Below, piece after piece: positions 1 to 4,504 of a stretch of 5,787 nucleotides of DNA. Made by a program: the position numbers and the translations under genes. The notes under the pieces are model-generated. The model worked only from the letters and a program-made list of their open reading frames with translations. It had not been told where the DNA came from and did not search any database. Each line of letters starts with the position of its first letter. Position 1 is the first letter of the stretch. Location: the NCBI GenBank assembly GCA_027031185.1, contig JALVEF010000023.1:1-5787 (forward strand), written 5' to 3'. Origin of the DNA: Saprospiraceae bacterium (GTDB taxonomy: Bacteria; Bacteroidota; Bacteroidia; Chitinophagales; Saprospiraceae).

Positions 1-1005
1 AGGGCCATGGACGGAGACCGACTCAATGACGTCGGGATAAATGGTGCCTTGGGCCAGCCACCGGATATCATCCAGCTTGCCGGCCTCCTCGACAAAGACA
101 TCCACAAACACCCTCCCGATGGTCTTGCGCTTTTGTTCGGGATCCGATAGGCCTTCCAATGCGGCATAAAACCGGTCTGCCGCACGGATACCCTTGACCC
201 GGAGTCCCAGCCCCTCATACGAAGCGAGCACTTCTTCAAACTCGCCCTGGCGAAGCAGGCCGTTGTCAATAAAAAAGCAGTGCAGCCTGTCGCCGATGGC
301 ACGATGCAATAGCAGTGCCGCCACCGATGAATCCACCCCGCCGGAAAGACCGAGCAGAACGCCTTCGTCACCTATTTTTTTGCGCAAGCCGATGACCGTT
401 TCCTCCACAAAAGACGCCGGAGACCAGTCCCCTTTACAGCCGGCTATTTCATACAAGAAGTTTCGGAAAAACCGGACACCGGCTACGGTATGATACACTT
501 CGGGATGAAACTGCACGGCATAGGCCGGTTGACCGTCTTCAATTTTGAAAGCGGCATGACGTATATCTTCCGTACCGGCCAGCCAAACGGCACCGGCAGG
601 CAGTCGCGTGATGGTGTCCGAATGAGACATCCATACCTGCGTGCCTTCCTCTATATCCTTGAAAAATGGATCATCGGCACATTGCGTCAGATGCGCACGA
701 CCGTATTCGCGGGCACCGGAATAGGCCACTTCCCCGCCCAGCTCGCGCGCCAGGAGTTGGGCACCATAGCAAATCGCAAGCACCGGTACCTTGCCTAGAT
801 ATCGGGCCGGGTCAATGGCCGGCGCATCAGCATCCCGTACCGAGGCCGGCCCACCGGACAAGACCACTGCTTTGATATCAGGTGTCAGGTCGGGGGCGCG
901 ATAATAAGGTACAATCTCGGCGTACACACCTGCTTCGCGGATTCGCCTGGAAATCAATTGTGTAACCTGGGAGCCAAAATCCAGAATGACGACGCGCTCT
1001 TTCAT
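1..1005 (-). CDS. guaA: GMP synthase (glutamine-hydrolysing), 3' part missing
   Basis: Cytosolic enzyme of purine synthesis that converts XMP to GMP with ATP and glutamine-derived ammonia. The frame opens at ATG 1005-1003 and stays open to the left edge (335 codons). Family members are usually about 505-525 residues, so roughly the last third lies outside. The N-terminal class I glutamine amidotransferase domain (about 1-190) starts MKERVVILDFGSQ and has the oxyanion segment LSGGPAS (49-55), the nucleophile Cys79 in AICYGAQ, and His167 and Glu169 in QFHPE. The ATP-pyrophosphatase domain follows, with the PP-loop LSGGVDSS (220-227), then FIDNGLLR and the AQGTIYPDVIES segment (318-329). All catalytic residues expected in this part are intact and no frameshift was seen. 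The upstream gene is on the same strand, but a 190-nt gap with a large palindrome and a candidate promoter box just before the ATG suggest separate transcription. Identification is from recognised motifs and is very secure. Confidence 0.97.
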   Translation of the reverse strand, partial: MKERVVILDFGSQVTQLISRRIREAGVYAEIVPYYRAPDLTPDIKAVVLSGGPASVRDADAPAIDPARYLGKVPVLAICYGAQLLARELGGEVAYSGAREYGRAHLTQCADDPFFKDIEEGTQVWMSHSDTITRLPAGAVWLAGTEDIRHAAFKIEDGQPAYAVQFHPEVYHTVAGVRFFRNFLYEIAGCKGDWSPASFVEETVIGLRKKIGDEGVLLGLSGGVDSSVAALLLHRAIGDRLHCFFIDNGLLRQGEFEEVLASYEGLGLRVKGIRAADRFYAALEGLSDPEQKRKTIGRVFVDVFVEEAGKLDDIRWLAQGTIYPDVIESVSVHGP

Positions 1006-1009
1006 TCTG

Positions 1010-1017
1010 CAAAGGTA
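1010..1017 (-). promoter_or_regulatory. candidate Bacteroidota -7 box before guaA
   Basis: On the minus strand this reads TACCTTTG, a full match to the TAnnTTTG -7 consensus known for Bacteroidota primary-sigma promoters. It ends only 4 nt before the guaA ATG (CAGA then ATG), so a start point a few bases downstream would give a leaderless or nearly leaderless mRNA. No TTG or TTTG at the expected -33 spacing (17-23 nt upstream) is visible, which weakens the call. Confidence 0.4.
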
Positions 1018-1102
1018 AGAAAGATTTGCGATGCTATCCGGGGCCTTTTCCGGCCCGCAAGCCTGCCGCACAACGACCGGTAAGGAAGAGGTCATATCCT
1101 GT

Positions 1103-1157
1103 CCCCCAGCGCCTTCCTGGCGGCGCGGATAGCGCGCCGCCAGGAAGGCGCTGGGGG
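1103..1157. repeat. perfect 25-bp GC-rich palindrome with 5-nt loop
   Basis: The left arm (1103-1127, starting CCCCCAGCGCC) and right arm (1133-1157) are exact reverse complements over 25 bp, separated by GATAG. It lies in the gap between the stop of the thioredoxin lipoprotein and guaA. On the minus strand the hairpin is followed by ACAGGATATG with no T-run, so it is not a standard intrinsic terminator. It could still block or stabilise 3' ends. On the plus strand a short CATTTT follows, but no plus-strand gene reads into it. It directly abuts a copy of the dispersed GTAAC repeat (1158-1196), so it may be part of a mobile element rather than a regulatory site. Confidence 0.9.
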
Positions 1158-1196
1158 CATTTTGGCACAAAAACAGCGAGGACCCAAACAGGTTAC
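1158..1196 (-). repeat. diverged copy of the GTAAC dispersed repeat
   Basis: Read on the minus strand from 1196 downward, this begins GTAACCTGTTTGGGTCCTCG and ends GTGCCAAAATG. Against the copy at 3685-3722 it has one inserted C and four substitutions over about 39 nt, so common origin is clear. Its first G is the last base of the TAG stop codon of the lipoprotein gene. Its far end touches the 25-bp palindrome. Past the palindrome the minus strand reads ACAGGATATGACC and reaches TTAC at 1083-1080, loosely resembling the right half of the intact element at 2709-2766 (ACAGGAGCACC...GTTAC). The whole stretch 1080-1196 may therefore be one degenerate element. No target duplication flanks it. Confidence 0.7.
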
Positions 1197-2680
1197 TATT
1201 TACCTTCTTTTGCTTCCAATCTGTCCAGGACAGTGCTGAGTTGATCTACCTTGAGATTCTTATACGCGATCTTGCGGTCCCGGTCTATGAGATAGATCTC
1301 GGGCGTGATGTCCACAAAGTATTTGGGATACCAGCTGGCATTGGTCGGGTCAAATATGTCAATCCAGGGGATACCGAGTTTTTTGTGAAAAGCGCGCCAG
1401 TCCTTTTCATTGGTATTGGTGGCGATAGAAAACACTTCCAAGCCGCGCTTTTTCAGCTGTGAATACATACCAACCAAAATGGGAATCTCTTTTTGGCAGT
1501 GCTCGCAATCCGGACTATAAATGAGTACCGCAATGTAAGGAGACTTAATATCCAGCAGAGCCTTGGTCTGTCCGGTGTAATCCTTGGCAATGACGTTTTG
1601 CGCCGGCTTGCGCAAAAGACTCAGGGTCATTTCAGATGCCCGTTTGCGGAGTTTTTCGATTTCTTCCGGCTTGGCCCAGGTCGCCTTATCCGGGGTAAAA
1701 TATTTTAGGACGATATGGGAGAAGACGGCCTCGCCGTCCATCAATTTGGTATGTCCGGGCTCAAACTTGCGCGCGACCCAGTTGGTGATGGCCCTGAAAT
1801 ACGGAAAATTGTCACCGGCTTTCTCCACCAGCATATCGGTATATTTTATTATGGAATCTTGCTGGAAGGGTACCAGGCTCATAAAAAACTTTTCCATTTT
1901 ATTGACATAGACCGGAGTGCGCAGCAAGTCTTTTTCACGGAAGTCAAAGCCGTCCCAAAAATGTATCCGGTAGAGGTAAGCCTGCCGGGCCGTGTCGAGT
2001 GTGCCGTCCGGCTTGAGCGGATAGGTAAGTTTGGGATTTTGTCCTGCAATTTTGAACTTGACGAAGAAGTTATTTGGATGCTTCTTTTCATACTGCCGGA
2101 GACGCGCATCAAGCTGCCGCATCAGTTCATCATAGCGGGCCTTGGCCTGCTTAAACTCGGGCGAGTCCGGTGGATTCTGGAGCTTTGGAGCTACTTTGCG
2201 GAGCTCCTGTTCGATCTTCTCCTGAAAAACGGCATTGTCATAAAATAGTGCCAAGGTAGTAGAGCCCTCCACCTGAGCGGTGGCGTTGATGGCACGTGCA
2301 TCGGCCGAGAAGGAGAAACGCTGGTCGCGATCCAAAAGCAAGTGCAAGGCATGTTTTTGGCCGGGGAGAATGAAGTAGTAAAAGCCACGCGGCAGTAGCT
2401 TTTGGCGTTTGATTTCAAAATGGCCATTGGCATCTATCTGCGCTGAGTCCACAAAGAAATATTGGTCTTCAAACATACCCACAAGCTTCGTCTGTCCAGC
2501 GGGTTGGTTTTTCAAGTCAAAGACCATGTGTACGCTGTCCTGGCCAGCCGGCACTTCAATTTGTGCATCGTCATATTGAACTTCTCCGGTTTTCGGTACA
2601 GGGATTTGTGTTTCATGAGACCTGGAGGCACAAGATAGCATGGTGAGCGCGGCGAGAAAAAGCGCATAGAGATACTGCAT
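1196..2680 (-). CDS. thioredoxin-fold (TlpA-like) lipoprotein with DUF4369-like N-terminus
   Basis: Probable envelope thiol-disulfide oxidoreductase of 494 residues from ATG 2680-2678. A hydrophobic signal segment (2-16) ends in LTMLSC, giving a loose lipobox with Cys17. Residues about 45-136 resemble the DUF4369 beta domain found at the front of Bacteroidota TlpA-like proteins. A charged helical stretch (about 150-202) and a DUF5106-like helical region (about 245-350) follow, then a thioredoxin domain (about 360-490). That domain has the redox motif Cys392-Glu-His-Cys395 in YSPDCEHCQKEIP and a probable cis-proline at Pro460 (DITPEIYLID). The substrate is unknown; family roles include keeping exported cysteines reduced. 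An in-frame TTG at 2707-2705 would add MDLSRKLPA and give the signal peptide a charged n-region that the ATG start lacks, so the start is uncertain. TTG starts are rare in this phylum, hence ATG was chosen. The gene is bracketed by mobile repeats on both sides. Confidence 0.9.
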   Translation of the reverse strand: MQYLYALFLAALTMLSCASRSHETQIPVPKTGEVQYDDAQIEVPAGQDSVHMVFDLKNQPAGQTKLVGMFEDQYFFVDSAQIDANGHFEIKRQKLLPRGFYYFILPGQKHALHLLLDRDQRFSFSADARAINATAQVEGSTTLALFYDNAVFQEKIEQELRKVAPKLQNPPDSPEFKQAKARYDELMRQLDARLRQYEKKHPNNFFVKFKIAGQNPKLTYPLKPDGTLDTARQAYLYRIHFWDGFDFREKDLLRTPVYVNKMEKFFMSLVPFQQDSIIKYTDMLVEKAGDNFPYFRAITNWVARKFEPGHTKLMDGEAVFSHIVLKYFTPDKATWAKPEEIEKLRKRASEMTLSLLRKPAQNVIAKDYTGQTKALLDIKSPYIAVLIYSPDCEHCQKEIPILVGMYSQLKKRGLEVFSIATNTNEKDWRAFHKKLGIPWIDIFDPTNASWYPKYFVDITPEIYLIDRDRKIAYKNLKVDQLSTVLDRLEAKEGK

Positions 2681-2708
2681 CGCGGGTAATTTTCTGCTTA
2701 AATCCAAG

Positions 2709-2766
2709 GTAACTGTTTAGGTACCCGCTGTTTTTATGCTAAAAACAGGAGCACCTAAACAGTTAC
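2709..2766. mobile_element. 58-nt MITE with 14-bp TIRs and 8-bp target duplication
   Basis: Terminal inverted repeats GTAACTGTTTAGGT (2709-2722) and ACCTAAACAGTTAC (2753-2766) are perfect over 14 bp. An inner stem CTGTTTTT (2728-2735) pairs with AAAAACAG (2741-2748) around the loop ATGCT, leaving only a 5x4 internal loop unpaired. The octamer AATCCAAG occurs immediately on both sides (2701-2708 and 2767-2774), an exact target-site duplication. There is no coding capacity, so movement must be in trans. GTAA...TTAC ends and 8-bp duplications are typical of IS66-family elements, so an IS66-like transposase elsewhere in the genome is the likely driver (inference). It lies 28 nt upstream of the lipoprotein ATG and downstream of its candidate promoter, so it would be transcribed as a strong hairpin in the mRNA leader. 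Confidence 0.92.
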
Positions 2767-2786
2767 AATCCAAGAAAAGACAGCTG

Positions 2787-2817
2787 CAAAGGTGGCTTGT
2801 TTCCTTGTGAAAGTCAA
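2787..2817 (-). promoter_or_regulatory. candidate promoter of the lipoprotein gene
   Basis: On the minus strand there is TTG (2817-2815), a 20-nt spacer, then CACCTTTG (2794-2787). This fits the Bacteroidota pattern TTG-N17-23-TAnnTTTG with one mismatch (C for the first T). Transcription from here would enter the MITE at 2709-2766 before the ATG at 2680, giving a leader of about 100 nt. Without the insertion and its duplicated octamer the leader would be about 35 nt. Called by eye only. Confidence 0.4.
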
Positions 2818-2884
2818 GGAAGAGAATGGCCGTATTCCATTGCGATTTACGAATTGCGGTGCGGTGTGGTCACTGCGATTCGGC

Positions 2885-2910
2885 GGGCCGGCCCGTTGAG
2901 CTTGTCGAAC
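2885..2910. repeat. GC palindrome plus REP-like short repeat
   Basis: GGGCCGGCCC (2885-2894) is a perfect 10-bp palindrome followed directly by GTTGAGCTTGTCGAAC (2895-2910). The latter is an imperfect palindrome that folds with one bulged G. The core GAGCTTGTCGAA resembles short extragenic palindromes that I recall as dispersed in many bacterial genomes and often linked to REP-type elements. That identification is from memory and unverified. Only one copy is in the window. Confidence 0.4.
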
Positions 2911-3080
2911 CGTCGAACGTACCGTTACACCGTAGGACCGTCCCGCACTTACTTGCCCTTAGGGCGGAGCAAATGGCGTTCATCATACATAAAGCCTATG
3001 TGGAAGGACCAGACCCAAAATCAAGCAAAGCAAGTAAGTGCGGGACCGCCACACCGCTTATACCGCTATACCGTTACACC
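2909..3080. repeat. interrupted ACCG octamer array
   Basis: ACC(G) starts recur at 2921, 2929 and 2937, then again at 3045, 3053, 3062, 3070 and 3078, a spacing of 8 nt (once 9). An outlying ACCG is at 2909. Units look like ACCGTTAC, ACCGCTAT and ACCGCCAC. The 12-mer TACCGTTACACC occurs exactly in both halves (2920-2931 and 3069-3080). The array is split by the inverted-repeat element at about 2940-3046. The function is unknown. Confidence 0.6.
2940..3046. repeat. 107-nt inverted-repeat element inside the octamer array
   Basis: The arms GTCCCGCACTTACTTGC (2940-2956) and GCAAGTAAGTGCGGGAC (3030-3046) are perfect over 17 bp and enclose 73 nt of non-coding sequence. If the arms are trimmed to 15 bp (2942-2956 and 3030-3044), the flanks read ACCGT and ACCGC. 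This could be a 4-bp target duplication or simply the periodic ACCG of the array. It is unrelated in sequence to the GTAAC repeats. It could be a second MITE or a structured RNA at the 3' end of the secreted-protein gene, which stops 38 nt away. There is no T-run, so a classical terminator is unlikely. Confidence 0.75.
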
Positions 3081-3084
3081 ATCT

Positions 3085-3672
3085 TCACGCCCTTGGGCAG
3101 CGAATGATGGGGCCCACGTGATCAATCAGGACGTTGCCGCGGTACTTGACGAATACACCGGGCGCATAGTAGGCTTCAAAAATCAAATAACGGACCGGGC
3201 GCCTGGTCAAAAAGCGCACGTCATATTCTTTCCAATCCTTATGGGTTATCAAATCACTCTCCCAGAGCAACTGGTCACGAGCGTTGGAGTTGCCGCCCCA
3301 TACGCGCAGGCGGATAGGCAGATTGTGCCGCGCATACGTCTCACAGTGCGCCAGCGACAGTTTGAAGTGATAGCAACAGTCCGGCAAGAGTGGGACGGGC
3401 AGTCGCTGCGATACCGCTTCGAAGGAGCCATCCTCGCGCGTAATCAACCCCAAATAAGTCTTGCCGTGGGCGGCAGGTTGCGTCACTTGCCATTGACCGG
3501 GGAGCACATCGGCCGTGGTACCGGCACAGGCGCCGTGCCAGTCTTCCGGGTAGCAGACGCCGCCGTGCTTTTTGTAGTGCTCAAAGGATGGATTTTTCAG
3601 CCAAATGGTATCCTGTGCGACAACTACTTGCACCACACACATCAAGACCAGCCAAAACCACAGCCGCTGCAT
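3085..3672 (-). CDS. secreted NPSFE-type protein, galactose-binding-like fold suspected
   Basis: Protein of 195 residues from ATG 3672-3670, with a clear Sec signal peptide: hydrophobic residues 4-18 and probable cleavage after Ala19 (VVVA/Q). The mature part opens DTIWLKNPSFE (21-31), a hallmark of Bacteroidota surface proteins whose N-terminal domain resembles carbohydrate-binding or galactose-binding jelly rolls. Further family-like segments are GKTYLGLITREDGSFEAVSQ (70-89), RLRVWGGNS (121-129) and the tail GNVLIDHVGPIIRCPRA. Six cysteines remain in the mature protein (40, 49, 99, 100, 110, 192), consistent with disulfides outside the cytoplasm. In relatives I recall, this domain often precedes an OmpA-like or sorting domain. 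Here it stands alone, with no membrane anchor or T9SS-type C-terminal signal visible. It lies 64 nt downstream of mqnA on the same strand with a mobile repeat between. The exact function is unknown. Confidence 0.85.
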   Translation of the reverse strand: MQRLWFWLVLMCVVQVVVAQDTIWLKNPSFEHYKKHGGVCYPEDWHGACAGTTADVLPGQWQVTQPAAHGKTYLGLITREDGSFEAVSQRLPVPLLPDCCYHFKLSLAHCETYARHNLPIRLRVWGGNSNARDQLLWESDLITHKDWKEYDVRFLTRRPVRYLIFEAYYAPGVFVKYRGNVLIDHVGPIIRCPRA

Positions 3673-3684
3673 AGGCCTCTTATT

Positions 3685-3722
3685 GTAACTGTTTAGGTAC
3701 CCGCTGTTTTTGTGCTAAAATG
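3685..3722 (+). mobile_element. 38-nt one-ended GTAAC repeat with 8-bp direct repeats
   Basis: This begins GTAACTGTTTAGGTACCCGC and ends GTGCTAAAATG. It matches the left 36 nt of the MITE at 2709-2766 with a single change (G for A at base 28), but lacks the right terminal repeat. CTCTTATT flanks it exactly at 3677-3684 and 3723-3730. Because a G follows both copies, the repeat can be read as 9 nt. This is strong evidence of insertion despite the missing end. It occupies most of the 64-nt gap between mqnA and the secreted-protein gene. Removing it and one octamer leaves only 18 nt. Confidence 0.82.
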
Positions 3723-3736
3723 CTCTTATTGATACC

Positions 3737-4504
3737 TTATTGAAATACAAGTGCTTCTTTGATTGGAGCTATCTTGCCGAGAAACAACGCCAGGGCTTCT
3801 TTCTTTGTTGTGTCCAATACATAGCTGATCTGATGCCGGAAATAGTCTTCCAGACCCATGCCTATTACCGGTTTGGGCATCAGCGCGATCAATTGGGGGA
3901 TCAGTTCGATTCCGCGGGCCAGGGCCTCATTGAAGCGCCGGACAAAGTCATCCGGCAAGGGGCGGCGACTCACCCAGGCAGCAAAGACAAATGGCAGACC
4001 GGTCCAATCCTTCCAGGCTAAACCCAAATCGTAGCTAAACGGAAACTTCTGATCCAGTGCGAAGGTGCGGTCTCCGATGACCAGGCCGGCCGTGTCTCCG
4101 CCAATCTCTTCTATAAATCCTTCCTGTGCCGGTATCAACCGGGGAGATACCTGCCAGTATTCTCTGAGCAACAACTTGACCAACTCCACGGAAGTGCGCG
4201 AGTGAAAATCCAGCAAGAGCCGCTTGATACGGCTGACCGGTACTTCGCTGAAAATGGCCACTGTGCGCACCGGGCCATCGGCACCGATGCAATAATCAGA
4301 GATGACGACGGGCCGGTCCATTGCGGGAATCGTCACGACCGGCACCAATCCCAGATCCGCTTCACCGCTCAGTAATTTTTGAGCACATACGGACGGAATA
4401 TCCAGACTCAAATCCATCTCCTGGTCTAATCCGCTGTTGAAGATGCCGTACAGAAAGGGCTTGGTGTTCAAATAGCTGACGGCCGTCACACGCAATCGGC
4501 TCAT
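3737..4504 (-). CDS. mqnA: chorismate dehydratase (menaquinone futalosine pathway)
   Basis: Cytosolic enzyme that dehydrates chorismate to 3-[(1-carboxyvinyl)oxy]benzoate, the first committed step of futalosine-dependent menaquinone synthesis. The 255 residues fit a MqnA with a periplasmic-binding-protein-like fold. Recognised segments are VSYLNTKPF (9-17), GEADLGLVPV (47-56), SDYCIGADGPVRTV (69-82), FHSRTSVELVKLLL (100-113), AGLVIGDRTFAL (139-150) and DLGLAWKDWTGLPFVFA (159-175). MqnD shares the wider fold, but the N-terminal YLN and the CIGADGPVRTV segment point to MqnA. The ATG (4504-4502) overlaps the stop of mqnE in an ATGA arrangement, so the two are co-transcribed and probably translationally coupled. 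The stop is TAA at 3739-3737. No defects were seen. Confidence 0.95.
   Translation of the reverse strand: MSRLRVTAVSYLNTKPFLYGIFNSGLDQEMDLSLDIPSVCAQKLLSGEADLGLVPVVTIPAMDRPVVISDYCIGADGPVRTVAIFSEVPVSRIKRLLLDFHSRTSVELVKLLLREYWQVSPRLIPAQEGFIEEIGGDTAGLVIGDRTFALDQKFPFSYDLGLAWKDWTGLPFVFAAWVSRRPLPDDFVRRFNEALARGIELIPQLIALMPKPVIGMGLEDYFRHQISYVLDTTKKEALALFLGKIAPIKEALVFQ

Larger units (their letters stand above)
2681..3084. other. 404-nt gene-free stretch packed with repeats
   Basis: This lies between the start of the thioredoxin lipoprotein and the stop of the secreted 195-aa protein. No convincing gene was found on either strand; open frames crossing it on the plus strand are arginine- and proline-rich, match no family and run antisense into the neighbour. 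From low to high coordinate it holds the MITE with its target duplication, the candidate lipoprotein promoter, a GC palindrome with a REP-like motif, and an ACCG-octamer array split by an inverted-repeat element. The interior of that element (2957-3029) shows nothing recognisable beyond a small GCCCTTAGGGC palindrome at 2955-2965. Confidence 0.8.

Noticed and set aside
194..875. Several plus-strand frames opposite guaA
   Set aside because: The minus strand encodes an intact GuaA with every catalytic motif; the opposite frames are low-complexity shadows.
1041..1056. Small hairpin GGGCC-TTTTCC-GGCCC before guaA
   Set aside because: Only a 5-bp stem, readily expected by chance in GC-rich sequence.
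1103..1157. Intrinsic terminator for the lipoprotein gene
   Set aside because: The stem is strong but the minus strand lacks a T-run after it, so it was recorded as a palindrome only.
1072..1204. Target duplication around the 1080-1196 element
   Set aside because: The flanking octamers AACGACCG and TATTTACC do not match.
1715..2248. Plus-strand open frame of 177 codons antisense to the thioredoxin lipoprotein
   Set aside because: It is a shadow frame; the minus-strand frame has the CEHC motif and domain order of a real protein.
2909..3080. CRISPR array
   Set aside because: Units are about 8 nt with no unique spacers, so this is a degenerate short tandem repeat.
2797..3696. Long plus-strand open frame of 299 codons across the repeat-rich gap and antisense to the secreted-protein gene
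   Set aside because: It matches no family, is arginine/proline-rich, runs through repeat sequence, and is antisense to a gene with a clear signal peptide and family motifs.
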